Shown piece by piece: positions 1-7,818 of a stretch of DNA of 39,551 bases. Source of the DNA: Rhizobiaceae bacterium (GTDB lineage: Bacteria > Pseudomonadota > Alphaproteobacteria > Rhizobiales > Rhizobiaceae); assembly GCA_027483885.1 (NCBI GenBank), contig JAIXTO010000187.1, forward strand, positions 1-39,551, in the 5' to 3' direction. A program made the translations under genes and the position numbers. The notes beneath the pieces were generated by a model, which ran no database searches, was not told the origin of the DNA, and saw only the letters and a program-made list of their open reading frames with translations. The first letter of the stretch is position 1. Each line of letters starts with the position of its first letter.

Positions 1-85
1 CGAGATGTTCTACAACCCGAAGCGCAAACATGTCAGAAACGGGATGCTGTCGCCCGTCGAGTTCGAAAAGCAGCAGAAAACGTAA
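1..85 (+). CDS. IS3-family transposase OrfB, C-terminal fragment
   Basis: Reading from base 2, the 27 codons before the TAA at 83-85 encode a peptide containing FYNPKRKH and NGMLSPVEFE. These match the conserved C-terminal end of the IS3-family OrfB integrase (rve superfamily, DDE type), where YN..R.H is followed by LSPxxFE. The catalytic core is outside the window, so only the family can be called. The gene runs into the IS terminal sequence nine bases after its stop, as expected for the right end of an IS3 element. Confidence 0.8.
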   Translation, partial: EMFYNPKRKHVRNGMLSPVEFEKQQKT

Positions 86-93
86 CCGGAGGG

Positions 94-118
94 TGTCTAC
101 GAAACGCGGGGCTATTCA
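94..118. repeat. IS terminal inverted repeat
   Basis: A 25-base stretch directly after the OrfB stop resembles IS3-family right inverted repeats (TGTCTACGAAACG start, TTCA end). The partner repeat is outside the window, so the inverted-repeat status is inferred. The TCA at 116-118 supplies the stop codon (TGA on the - strand) of the reverse gene at 116-658. Confidence 0.65.
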
Positions 119-658
119 GAGATCAGCTTGCTCTTGCCAAGCTTGAGAGCTCAGGGGAGTTGTGAATTTCTCCTCAAGGAACCATGTGGCCTTGTGAAAC
201 GAATTTCGGTCTTCGTCAGTAAACTGTTCTGGCAGGCGCAACTTGGCCAAATCATATTTGAGCAAATTTTGCAGCTCTTTTTGAGAGTTTACAAACCCCA
301 ACAACGATGGCGTCAAAAGCCGATCCACTCTCAGCATGTCCGCCCTCAGATCCAACTTCATGATCTGGTTGTGTCGGACGGCGTTAGCAAATTCGGTATT
401 TCGCGTCTCACTAAGCATCTGTTCGTGCCGTTCCTGCGCGGCTCGATCCGTCTTTTCCATCATGTCGACGGTCCACCACGCTGCAAAGATTGCAAGCAGC
501 CCGCCGATGAGCGTTTGGAAGTCGAAGATAATAGATCGCCAAGGATCTCCGCCCGCCTGCCCTTCGACCGACCGGGGTTCTCCCCACACTATCGGCGGAA
601 CAATCGCTACAATGATCACCAGCAGCAAGATTTTTCGAAACCAGTAACGATCAAGCAT
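116..658 (-). CDS. Small membrane protein, probably truncated by the IS
   Basis: A 180-residue protein when started at the ATG read from 658 (MLDRYWFRK...). A TTG six codons upstream is also possible. It has a hydrophobic segment at about residues 8-25 and a second at about 50-65, then a long charged, probably helical C-terminal part. I recognise no family. Its stop codon is made of the last bases of the adjacent IS terminal repeat, so the original C-terminus was probably longer. It faces away from gemA and has no convincing ribosome binding site. It may be a phage accessory gene of the early region or host DNA. The function is unknown. Confidence 0.5.
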   Translation of the reverse strand: MLDRYWFRKILLLVIIVAIVPPIVWGEPRSVEGQAGGDPWRSIIFDFQTLIGGLLAIFAAWWTVDMMEKTDRAAQERHEQMLSETRNTEFANAVRHNQIMKLDLRADMLRVDRLLTPSLLGFVNSQKELQNLLKYDLAKLRLPEQFTDEDRNSFHKATWFLEEKFTTPLSSQAWQEQADL

Positions 659-735
659 TTCGGTAAAATTCCACAACTACACGTCCTTATGATCGTAGTG
701 CCGTCCCTTCACTTGATTCCACAAGGGGCCTTTGC

Positions 736-1383
736 ATGACCTCCTCCCTCGCCTCTCTCCACATCGCAAAGAAACATCTCGCCCTGGACGACGACACCTA
801 CCGGGCCAAGCTCGCCAACATCACAGGCAAAGCCTCGGCGAAGGACATGACCGAGGCCGAGCGGCAGACGGTCCTTTCCGTCTTCCGCAACGAAGGCTTC
901 ACCGCGCCTGCGGCAAAGCCATCAAAGGTCCTCGTTGGCAGATATGCCAAGAAACTGCAGGCGCTCTGGATCGCAGCCTATAATCTCGGCCTTGTGCGCG
1001 ATCGCCGCGACACAGCGCTGCTCGCCTTCGTCAAGCGGCAGACGGGCATCGACCACACGCGCTTCCTCCATTACGCCGATGATGCGGCCAAGGCGATCGA
1101 GGCGCTGAAAGGCTGGCTGCGGCGTGATGCCGGCGTGATGTTCGGCAACACCAATGGCCAGGAATGGCTGCGGCTCGATGGCGCCAAGGTTGCCTGGGCG
1201 CAGTGGCGCATCCTGCATCCGGACGCCTCCCTCCTCGCCCGAGGCGAATTTGATCCGGAGGTTTTCAGCCAGTCCGCCGACAAGGAACAGCTGGCGCAAT
1301 TGACCCAGAAGGACTGGCAAGGCGTGAACAACACGTTCGGTCGCCGTATCCGGGCAAAGCCGAAGGACGGAGCCGCGTCATGA
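736..1383 (+). CDS. gemA: GemA-like protein (Mu gp16 family, DUF1018)
   Basis: 215 residues, close to the family's usual length. The N-terminus (LHIAKKHLALDDDTYRAKL) is the hallmark of Mu GemA/gp16, where 'I.IAK.QLGLDDDTYRAML' starts the protein. The central part around residues 65-80 (GRYAKKLQALWIAAYNLG) also fits. Mu GemA is an early/middle protein that alters host gene expression and DNA supercoiling (established for Mu). The start is the ATG at 736. Its stop overlaps the next gene's ATG by four bases, as gemA and mor are coupled in Mu. Confidence 0.88.
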   Translation: MTSSLASLHIAKKHLALDDDTYRAKLANITGKASAKDMTEAERQTVLSVFRNEGFTAPAAKPSKVLVGRYAKKLQALWIAAYNLGLVRDRRDTALLAFVKRQTGIDHTRFLHYADDAAKAIEALKGWLRRDAGVMFGNTNGQEWLRLDGAKVAWAQWRILHPDASLLARGEFDPEVFSQSADKEQLAQLTQKDWQGVNNTFGRRIRAKPKDGAAS

Positions 1384-1760
1384 GCCGCACCACCGAAGGC
1401 CCGCGCGAGATCCGCGTGCCCGCCCATATCCAGCCCTATGTGACGGCAATCGGCATCGAGAAGACGGTGCGCTTCCTGCTGGCCTTCGGTGGCTCCTACG
1501 TCTACCTCTCGACCAGACCGCAGGACCGCTCGGCTGTTGTCCAGGAACTGGGCAAGGAAGCCACTATCGCACTTGCCGAGCAGGCGGGCGTCGGGAGCGC
1601 CCGCATCCCCACCGGCAAACCCTTTATCGCCGCGCATCTGCGGTATAATAAGCAGCTGACGATCAACGAGATCTCCCGCCGCCTGCACGTCACCGACGTG
1701 ACAGTGCGCAAGTGGCTCGCCGATGGTGAAGCCCGGCAACTGGACCTGTTCGGCCCCTGA
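1380..1760 (+). CDS. mor: Mor-type middle/late transcription activator
   Basis: 126 residues. The C-terminal half (residues about 75-118) forms a helix-turn-helix with the pattern FIAAHLRYNKQLTINEISRR followed by VTVRKWL, as in the Mor/C family. Mor and C activate Mu middle and late promoters as dimers. The gene overlaps gemA by four bases (ATGA). No separate C-like gene lies between it and the lysis genes, so this one protein may do both jobs; that is inference. The next gene starts 88 bases later, and the gap probably holds its target promoter. Confidence 0.78.
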   Translation: MSRTTEGPREIRVPAHIQPYVTAIGIEKTVRFLLAFGGSYVYLSTRPQDRSAVVQELGKEATIALAEQAGVGSARIPTGKPFIAAHLRYNKQLTINEISRRLHVTDVTVRKWLADGEARQLDLFGP

Positions 1761-1847
1761 CCAACAAGTCGTTGAGTCTGTTTCGAAATCCCCGCGCACG
1801 CGACATTGGCTCCGACACGCCCCCCCCCCGGCGACCGGAGCTTTTTC
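1761..1847 (+). promoter_or_regulatory. Gap after mor: candidate activator-dependent promoter with C10 tract
   Basis: In Mu the middle/lysis promoters follow mor. This 87-base gap has a small dyad (CAAC-5-GTTG) just after the mor stop, a run of ten C residues at 1820-1829, and a GGAG at 1837-1840 that serves the endolysin. I see no sigma70-like -35/-10 pair, which fits an activator-dependent promoter but does not prove one. Confidence 0.3.
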
Positions 1848-2681
1848 ATGTCCACGACCAGCTTACCGCACGCGCTTACCCTGCCGGCCTTCCTTGCGAT
1901 CGGCGGCCCCGTGCCGTCCAACCGGCGCAACAGCCAGGAAACGAACGCCGCGATCCTCAGGCTCGCCCTGCCGAACCTCATGGACACCTATGAGATCGAC
2001 CGGCCGCTGCGCGTGGCGCATTTCCTCGCCCAGCTGGCACATGAGAGCGACAGCTTCTGCACCTTCGAGGAATATGCAAGTGGTGCCGCCTATGAAGGTC
2101 GCGAGGACCTGGGCAACACGAAGCCGGGTGACGGCAAGCGGTTCAAGGGACGCGGACCGATCCAGCTGACCGGCCGGGCCAACTACCGCGCCTTTACCGG
2201 CTGGCTGCGCCGGCAGCTGCCGGGCGGCACGCCGGATTTCGAGGGGCGGCCGGAACTGGTGCTTGATGATCAGTGGGTGCCGTGGTCGGCGATCTACTTC
2301 TGGGTCGACAAGAGCCTGAACCGCTATGCCGACCGCGACGACGTGTTGGCAATCACCCGGATCATCAATGGCGGACGCAATGGCCTTGATGATCGCAAGG
2401 CAAAGCTTGCCCGCGCCAAGATCGTGATCGCCGGGTTGCTGGCGGATGCGACCACAACGCCGGATCGCCTGCAGTTTCCGGTCCTTCATCGCGGGCAGAT
2501 GAACGACAACAATGTCGAGCGCCTGCAGTTCTTCCTGCGCAAGCAGGGGGCGGACATCGGCATCGATGGCGATTTCGGACCGGCCACGGAACTTGCCGTG
2601 AAAGGTTTCCAGGCACGCCGCGGAATTGAGCCTAACGGCATCGTAACGCCCGACACCTGGTCGGCGCTGGCGGGAGCATGA
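1848..2681 (+). CDS. Endolysin: GH19 chitinase-like lysozyme with C-terminal peptidoglycan-binding domain
   Basis: 277 residues. Residues about 10-195 are a glycoside hydrolase 19-type domain. HFLAQLAHESDSF carries the likely catalytic Glu, followed by the family hallmark KRFKGRGPIQLTGRANY and later the ITRIINGGRNGLDDR motif. Residues about 215-275 form a PG_binding_1 domain with NVERLQFFL and the repeat-type IDGDFGPATELAVKGFQ. There is no signal peptide, so it should depend on the holin below to reach the wall. The ATG at 1848 has GGAG seven bases upstream. It is the first gene of a four-gene lysis cassette. Confidence 0.88.
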   Translation: MSTTSLPHALTLPAFLAIGGPVPSNRRNSQETNAAILRLALPNLMDTYEIDRPLRVAHFLAQLAHESDSFCTFEEYASGAAYEGREDLGNTKPGDGKRFKGRGPIQLTGRANYRAFTGWLRRQLPGGTPDFEGRPELVLDDQWVPWSAIYFWVDKSLNRYADRDDVLAITRIINGGRNGLDDRKAKLARAKIVIAGLLADATTTPDRLQFPVLHRGQMNDNNVERLQFFLRKQGADIGIDGDFGPATELAVKGFQARRGIEPNGIVTPDTWSALAGA

Positions 2682-2941
2682 CCATCATGCAAAAGCCCGG
2701 TTACTCCACCTCGAAACGTGCGCTCTGGCTGTCCTCGATCATGGCCTGGGTAGTCATCCTGATACTTGCGGTTGGCGCCGCCTTGAATGGGCAGGCGGTC
2801 GAGTTCGGCACAATTGCCGTGCCCTCCATGGTCATGCTGATCGTCTCCATGCTGGGCATCCATCGCGGCTTCGGCTCGCTCGACTATCGTGCCGCCGGCA
2901 AGGCGCTGGCTGGCACAGAGACGACGGGAGAGACGCGATGA
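2678..2941 (+). CDS. Small two-helix membrane protein, holin candidate
   Basis: 87 residues with two hydrophobic segments (about residues 17-37 and 44-62) and charged ends. It lies between the endolysin and the Rz/Rz1 pair, the position of a holin. It overlaps the endolysin stop as ATGA and the next gene by four bases, so it is translationally coupled. An in-frame ATG at 2687 is an alternative start that could give a dual-start holin/antiholin; this is not supported beyond position. No named holin family is recognised from sequence alone. Confidence 0.6.
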   Translation: MTIMQKPGYSTSKRALWLSSIMAWVVILILAVGAALNGQAVEFGTIAVPSMVMLIVSMLGIHRGFGSLDYRAAGKALAGTETTGETR

Positions 2942-3306
2942 TCACTGGCTGGCTCGCCAAGATCGCCTCCCCGCTGATCGTTGCTGCGGCCCTCGTGACG
3001 GCCGCTGCCTTGTGCGGCTGGCTGACGCTTCGCGTCCTCGACAGCCTGATCGATGACGCCCGAGCAAATGCCATCGCCGAACGCGACGCGCACTGGACAG
3101 CGGAGATCCAGAAATCCGAAGCGGCCACGCAAAAGCAGATCGCCGAAACCCTCAGAGAAACCATGGCCGCACAGGATGCCGCCCGCGACAAGGTCGCAGC
3201 GGCAGAAGCGCGTGCCATCCAGCTGGAGACGGAAAATGCGGCTTTGCCAAATGGTGGCGCCTGCGGCCTTGGCCGCGATCGCGTCCGCCTGCTCAACAAG
3301 CGATAG
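2938..3306 (+). CDS. Rz-like inner-membrane spanin
   Basis: 122 residues. An N-terminal transmembrane segment (about residues 7-30) is followed by a long Ala/Glu/Lys/Gln-rich coiled coil (about 40-105). This is the architecture of i-spanins, which span the periplasm and pair with an outer-membrane lipoprotein to fuse membranes at the last step of lysis. Its 3' end overlaps the o-spanin gene in another frame by 71 bases. It is coupled to the upstream holin candidate (ATGA). Confidence 0.8.
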   Translation: MITGWLAKIASPLIVAAALVTAAALCGWLTLRVLDSLIDDARANAIAERDAHWTAEIQKSEAATQKQIAETLRETMAAQDAARDKVAAAEARAIQLETENAALPNGGACGLGRDRVRLLNKR

Positions 3307-3508
3307 GCCGGCGCCGATGGTGAGAACAGTGATCGTGGAACGGGAACAGCCAGCCGAAGTCCGCACGCCCTGCCCCGCGCCGGTACCTCTGCCCGACCGG
3401 GATCTTGAGGAAGCCGAAACCCAAAGCCTGTGGGGCCGCGACCGCACCGCCTTGCGGATCTGCGAGGTGCGCCGGGCCGCCGCCGTGGGAGGCGCGCATG
3501 CTCAGTGA
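3236..3508 (+). CDS. Rz1-like outer-membrane lipoprotein spanin (overlaps Rz)
   Basis: 90 residues starting at the ATG at 3236, with GGAG seven bases upstream; an in-frame ATG at 3251 is also possible. The N-terminus is a lipoprotein signal with lipobox IASAC, acylated Cys at residue 19, followed by a Pro-rich stretch (TPCPAPVPLPD), as in Rz1 proteins. The start lies inside the Rz gene in a different frame, an arrangement seen in lambda and many Gram-negative phages. The C-terminal half is longer than in lambda Rz1. Confidence 0.8.
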   Translation: MRLCQMVAPAALAAIASACSTSDRPAPMVRTVIVEREQPAEVRTPCPAPVPLPDRDLEEAETQSLWGRDRTALRICEVRRAAAVGGAHAQ

Positions 3509-3716
3509 GTTTGACCGGGAGATCGCACAGGCCCGCATCGAGCAGGAACGCGACGCCTCTCTGAAGGCCGTCACCAAAGCCCTGCGCGAGATCGGCACGA
3601 CGGAATGCATCGACTGCGGCGCGACGATCCCGCCGGCGCGCCGGCGTGTCTATCCCTCCGCCACCCGGTGCCTCGAATGCCAGATCATCGCAGAACGGGA
3701 AGCCTATCTGAAATGA
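3498..3716 (+). CDS. DksA/TraR-type C4 zinc-finger protein
   Basis: 72 residues. An N-terminal helix is followed by a four-cysteine zinc knuckle: CIDCG at about residue 36 and CLECQ at about residue 60. This is the TraR/DksA-like layout found in many P2- and Mu-like phages between lysis and head genes. Such proteins can bind RNA polymerase in its secondary channel (TraR knowledge); the role here is inferred. The ATG at 3498 has GGGAGG upstream and overlaps the end of Rz1. Its stop overlaps the next gene's start. Confidence 0.8.
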   Translation: MLSEFDREIAQARIEQERDASLKAVTKALREIGTTECIDCGATIPPARRRVYPSATRCLECQIIAEREAYLK

Positions 3717-4048
3717 CGCTTGATTTTGCCGTGGTCGGGGGCCTCGTCGGGCTTGCCGTTTCGATCTTCAACCTGATCGCCCACATCCGGACCATCATGT
3801 CTTCGGGTGAGAAGAAGCTCGATGAGCGCCTGACCAAGGCAGAAGCCAAGCTTGTGGAACAGGACCGTCGCGTCCAGGCGCTGGAGAGCGACATGAAACA
3901 CCTTCCCGACCGTGAGTCGGCGCACAAGCTGGAACTGGCGCTTGCCCAGATTTCCGGGCGCCTCGACACGCTGGACGAACGCCTCAAACCCATCGCCGCG
4001 ACAAGCGGCCGACTTCAAGAGTTCTTGCTGGAGCAGGCCCAGAAATGA
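3713..4048 (+). CDS. DUF2730 protein (Mu gp25-like)
   Basis: 111 residues. An N-terminal transmembrane helix (about residues 5-24, VVGGLVGLAVSIFNLI) is followed by a coiled coil of heptad type covering most of the rest. This and the position directly before gp26- and gp27-like genes match Mu gp25 / DUF2730. The family's function is not known to me. It overlaps both neighbours by four bases. Confidence 0.7.
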   Translation: MTLDFAVVGGLVGLAVSIFNLIAHIRTIMSSGEKKLDERLTKAEAKLVEQDRRVQALESDMKHLPDRESAHKLELALAQISGRLDTLDERLKPIAATSGRLQEFLLEQAQK

Positions 4049-4341
4049 GCATGGAAAGCATCATTCAGGAAGAAGCGCGCCTGACCATCCTGAAGGAGTT
4101 GGCGCAGCAGCCGAACAAGGCGCTGACATCGGAAGCCATGCGCCGCTTCCTCTTGGATTTCCTTCTGATCGACAAACCCCGCGAATGGGTGGAAGCGCAG
4201 TTCCAGTTCCTCAGCGACATGACGGCCGTCGACGTCATCCCCGCCGGGACAGTCAAGATTGCACGGCTTGCGGAACGCGGCGAACTGCACCTGTCCGGGC
4301 ATATCTCCATTGCCGGCGTCCAGCGCCCGGGAAGAGGTTGA
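4045..4341 (+). CDS. Mu gp26-like phage protein
   Basis: 98 residues with a winged-helix-like composition: ARLTILKELAQQPNKALTSEAMRRFL, then WVEAQFQFL and a C-terminal beta region. This resembles the small Mu gp26/ArsR-like family that always precedes the small terminase gene in Mu-type phages. It may bind DNA (inference). It is coupled to gp25 by ATGA and lies three bases before the next gene. Confidence 0.7.
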   Translation: MSMESIIQEEARLTILKELAQQPNKALTSEAMRRFLLDFLLIDKPREWVEAQFQFLSDMTAVDVIPAGTVKIARLAERGELHLSGHISIAGVQRPGRG

Positions 4342-4344
4342 GCC

Positions 4345-4899
4345 ATGGCCGGACGTGGACGCCTTTCAAGCCTCGATCTTCTCCCCGACGAAGCCCGCGA
4401 CGACCTGCATTGGGCACTGGTCGAGCTGAACAAGCGCGAGCGGACACAGGCCGACATTCTCTTTGAACTGAACGACCGGCTGGAAGCCAAGGGCATCGAG
4501 ACGATCTCGCGCTCGGCCTTCAATCGAAAGTCCATGCGCCTTGCCAAGCGGACGATCCAGCTGGAAGAGCGCCGTCACATCTATGCCGGCATTGCAGAAC
4601 GCCTGACGCCGGAGGAAGTCGGCAATGCCGACCTGGTGCTTGGCGAATTCCTGAAGACGCTGCTCGATGAGCTTCTTGATGAAGAAGGCCTTGGCACTAA
4701 GGGCGCCATGGAACTGGCGCGCGCCTACAAGGACACAGTCATGGCGCAGCGCCACTCGGCCGAGCTTCGCGAAAAGGCAGAAGCGATCGTCAAGACAAGG
4801 CTGGAAAAGGCAGTTGCCGAGGTCTCCAACGTCGTGCGCAAGGCCGGTGTCTCGCAGGAAACCATGGACGAAATCAACCGTCGCCTGGGCATCATCTGA
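4345..4899 (+). CDS. Small terminase-like protein (Mu gp27, DUF3486)
   Basis: 184 residues beginning MAGRGRLSSLDLLPDEARDD, the typical start of DUF3486 proteins. A helix-turn-helix region follows (QADILFELNDRLEAKGI...SRSAFNRKS, about residues 35-65), then a helical C-terminal part. Mu gp27 sits directly before the large terminase and is thought to be the small packaging subunit that recognises DNA. It overlaps the large subunit gene by one base. Confidence 0.82.
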   Translation: MAGRGRLSSLDLLPDEARDDLHWALVELNKRERTQADILFELNDRLEAKGIETISRSAFNRKSMRLAKRTIQLEERRHIYAGIAERLTPEEVGNADLVLGEFLKTLLDELLDEEGLGTKGAMELARAYKDTVMAQRHSAELREKAEAIVKTRLEKAVAEVSNVVRKAGVSQETMDEINRRLGII

Positions 4900-6341
4900 T
4901 GGGCCGGGCAAGGATCGTTCCGGCAAACACCAAGGCAATCTTCCTGCCCTATCAAAGCCGGTGGATCACCGACAATGCCCGCCTGAAGCTGATGGAAAAA
5001 GGCCGCCAGATCGGGCTGTCCTGGTCAACGGCTTATGCGACCGTGTCACGCACCTCGCTGGTTTCAGCGCGCCATGATCAATGGGTGTCGTCGCGCGACG
5101 ATATCCAGGCGCGCCTCTTCCTCGAAGACTGCAAACTCTGGTCAGGCAATCTTGATCTCGCCGCCCGCGATCTTGGCGAGGTGGCGCTTGATCCGGAGGG
5201 CAAGCACAGCGCCTATGTCCTGCGTTTTGCCAACAACAAGCGCATCCATTCGATGAGTTCGAACCCGGACGCGCAGGCCGGCAAACGCGGCGGCCGCGTG
5301 CTGGACGAATTTGCCCTCCATCCCGATCCGCGCAAACTCTGGTCCATCGCCTATCCGGGCATCACCTGGGGCGGCTCGATGGAGGTGATCTCCACCCATC
5401 GCGGTTCGCATAACTTCTTCAACCAGCTGGTCCGGGAATACCGCGAGGGCGGCAATCCGAAGAAGATCAGCCTGCACCGCGTCACGCTCGAGGACGCACT
5501 GAACGACGGCTTTCTCTGGAAGCTGCAGCAATCCCTGCCGGAGGAAGACGAACGGCAGGAGATGACCGAGGCGGAATATTTCGACTGGGTCAAAAGCGGC
5601 TGCGCTGATGAGGAAAGCTTCTTCCAGGAATACATGTGCCAGCCGGCCGACGACGACACGGCCTTCCTCGAATATGACCTGATCGCCAATTGCGAGTATC
5701 CAGCCGGCTTTGACTGGCATGTCCTGGAAGGACGCCAGCTGTATGCCGGCATCGATATCGGCCGCAAGAAGGACCTGACGGTCCTCTGGGTGGTCGAAAA
5801 GCTCGGCGATGTTCTCTACACCCGCCATATCGAGGCCATGCGCAACATGAGCAAGCCCGATCAGGAAAAGGTGCTCTGGCCATGGATCGAGCGCTGCTTT
5901 CGCACCTCGATAGATGCCACCGGCCTTGGCATTGGCTGGGCCGACGATGCGCAGAACAAGTTCGGCACGTATGCCGTCGAGCCCGTCACCTTCTCGGCCA
6001 AGGTGAAGGAGGCGCTGGCCTACCCGGTGCGCTCGCGCATGGAAGACCGCAGCCTGCGCATCCCCTACGACAAGCAAATCCGCGCCGACCTGCGCTCGGT
6101 CACAAAGCAGGTCACCGCGAGCGGCAATATCCGCTTTACGGCCGAGCGCACGCCGGACGGGCACGCCGACCATTTCTGGGCGCTTGCCCTTGCAATCGAG
6201 GCCGCGTCCGGCGCTTCCGGCCCGACCGGCGCCGGTACGGCCGGAGGCGACAAGGAAAAGCAGGCGAAGCTGGATCAATTCCGCGCCGGCATCATCAACC
6301 AGAACATTTTAGGCAACCTGTCGCGCTTCCTGAGGAATTGA
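4899..6341 (+). CDS. Large terminase subunit (Mu gp28-like)
   Basis: 480 residues. A degenerate Walker A (GRQIGLSWS, residues 35-43) is typical of this group, where RQ.G.S replaces GxGKS. A Walker B-like VLDEF carries D136 and E137. The C-terminal RNase-H-like nuclease begins with GIDIGRKKDL (D286). It drives ATP-dependent headful packaging and cuts the DNA. The length fits Mu gp28-type enzymes. It is followed one base later by the portal gene. Confidence 0.88.
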   Translation: MGRARIVPANTKAIFLPYQSRWITDNARLKLMEKGRQIGLSWSTAYATVSRTSLVSARHDQWVSSRDDIQARLFLEDCKLWSGNLDLAARDLGEVALDPEGKHSAYVLRFANNKRIHSMSSNPDAQAGKRGGRVLDEFALHPDPRKLWSIAYPGITWGGSMEVISTHRGSHNFFNQLVREYREGGNPKKISLHRVTLEDALNDGFLWKLQQSLPEEDERQEMTEAEYFDWVKSGCADEESFFQEYMCQPADDDTAFLEYDLIANCEYPAGFDWHVLEGRQLYAGIDIGRKKDLTVLWVVEKLGDVLYTRHIEAMRNMSKPDQEKVLWPWIERCFRTSIDATGLGIGWADDAQNKFGTYAVEPVTFSAKVKEALAYPVRSRMEDRSLRIPYDKQIRADLRSVTKQVTASGNIRFTAERTPDGHADHFWALALAIEAASGASGPTGAGTAGGDKEKQAKLDQFRAGIINQNILGNLSRFLRN

Positions 6342-6342
6342 C

Positions 6343-7818
6343 ATGCCCGCCCCACAAACCGGCGAAATCGCCACCAACGCTTCCGATCCGTTCGTCCCGC
6401 AGTTCCAGACGGTCTTGCAGCCGAGCGACGAGACCCTCATCGCAAATGGCGGAGTTCAGACCTACAGGATCTATGACGAGATCCGCCGAGACCCCCATGC
6501 CCACGCAATCCTGCAAAAGCGCAAGCTGGAGGTGATCAGCCGGGAATGGCAGGTGATTGCGGCCTCCGATCGCCGCAATGACAAGAAGATCGCGGCCGAC
6601 ATCGAGCGGCTTCTGAAAGGCGTCAGCTTCGACCAGCTGACGCGCGGTCTGCTGGGTGCAATCCTCAAGGGCTTTGCCGTTGCCGAAATCATCTGGATCA
6701 GGCAGGGCGGCACCTGGACGCCATCGGCCGTGAAGGTGAAGAAGCAGAGCCGCTTTCGCTTCGACGTGAATGGTGGCCTGAGGATGCTGACACGATCCGC
6801 ACCGATCGAAGGTGTTGCCGTACCCGATCGGAAATTTATCGTGCACCGGCACTCGATCGATGATGACGATGATGACCCCTATGGCATCGGCCTCGGCTCC
6901 GTCCTGTTCTGGCCCGCCTGGTTCAAGCGGCAGGTCTTGGCAAACTGGCTGCAGGCGACCCGCAAGCATGCCGCCCCCACGACCGTTGCCCAATACCAGG
7001 GCGCCTACGACAAGACGAAACAGGATCTGCTGGCGGAAGCCCTGGTGGCGATGCAGGCCTCCGACAGCCTGATCGTCCCGGAAAACGTCAAGGTCGATCT
7101 CCTGGAAGCCAGGGGAAGCAATGTCCAGTCGGAAGGTCTTGCGCGCTATCTCGATGAGCTGATGAGCGAGGCGGTTCTTGGCGAGACGCTCACCACTAAT
7201 TCCGGCGAACGCGGCGCCCGCTCGCTTGGCGACATTCACAACGAGATCCGCATTGCGATTGCCAAGGCGGATGCGGACCTGGTGTGCAAGACCATCCAGC
7301 AAAGCCTCGTGCGCTGGTATGTCGAGATCAACTATCCCGGCGAAGCCGTGCCCGAAGTCTGGCGCGATTTTTCCGAGGCCGAAGACCTCAACGACAAGGT
7401 CGAGCGCGACAAGAAAATTTACGAGATGGGCTACAGACCCGCCTCCGTCGACTACATCAACGAAACCTATGGCGGAGAATGGATCGAGCGCGAGACAACG
7501 CAGCCGCAGCCCGGCAACGATCAGCAACCGGGCAATGCCACGGCGGGTCTCGCGTTTGCCGATCCGGTGCGGCCGGAGGCGGCCTCCCAGCAGACGGTGC
7601 GGCAGATTTCCGACCAGATGGCGGAGTTTGGTCGGCCGGCGATTGACGCAATGATCAACGAGATCCGCTCCGCGTTTACCGATGCGCTATCCTATGACGA
7701 CCTGGTCGAACGGCTTGCCCGGCTCTCCGGCGACCTCTCGATCGAGGAACTGGCGCAGGTGATGGCACAAGGCAGCGTGCTTGCCGATCTGGAAGGGCGG
7801 GCAAGCGCCGATGGCTGA
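6343..7818 (+). CDS. Portal protein (Mu gp29-like, DUF935)
   Basis: 491 residues. DUF935 motifs are visible: early YDEIRRDPHAHAILQKRKLEVISREW, later KFIVHRHS and YGIGLGSVLFWPAWFKRQVLANW, then the helix-rich LGETLTTNSGERGARSLGDIH. This family forms the dodecameric portal vertex of Mu-like heads. Its 3' end overlaps the head morphogenesis gene by eight bases. Confidence 0.88.
   Translation: MPAPQTGEIATNASDPFVPQFQTVLQPSDETLIANGGVQTYRIYDEIRRDPHAHAILQKRKLEVISREWQVIAASDRRNDKKIAADIERLLKGVSFDQLTRGLLGAILKGFAVAEIIWIRQGGTWTPSAVKVKKQSRFRFDVNGGLRMLTRSAPIEGVAVPDRKFIVHRHSIDDDDDDPYGIGLGSVLFWPAWFKRQVLANWLQATRKHAAPTTVAQYQGAYDKTKQDLLAEALVAMQASDSLIVPENVKVDLLEARGSNVQSEGLARYLDELMSEAVLGETLTTNSGERGARSLGDIHNEIRIAIAKADADLVCKTIQQSLVRWYVEINYPGEAVPEVWRDFSEAEDLNDKVERDKKIYEMGYRPASVDYINETYGGEWIERETTQPQPGNDQQPGNATAGLAFADPVRPEAASQQTVRQISDQMAEFGRPAIDAMINEIRSAFTDALSYDDLVERLARLSGDLSIEELAQVMAQGSVLADLEGRASADG

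Larger units (their letters stand above)
1..118 (+). mobile_element. 3' end of an IS3-family insertion sequence (partial)
   Basis: The first 118 bases hold the last codons of an IS3-type transposase followed by a terminal-repeat-like sequence at 94-118 that starts TGTCTACGAAACG and ends in TTCA. Ends of this kind are typical of IS3-family elements in rhizobia (family knowledge). The rest of the element lies left of the window, so its full length, second end and target duplication cannot be seen. It abuts the 3' end of the reverse-strand gene at 116-658 and separates gemA from whatever early genes once lay upstream. Confidence 0.75.

Noticed and set aside
5142..6278. 378-residue reverse ORF opposite the large terminase
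   Set aside because: It lies wholly within a gene with clear motifs, has no family signal, and results from high GC content.
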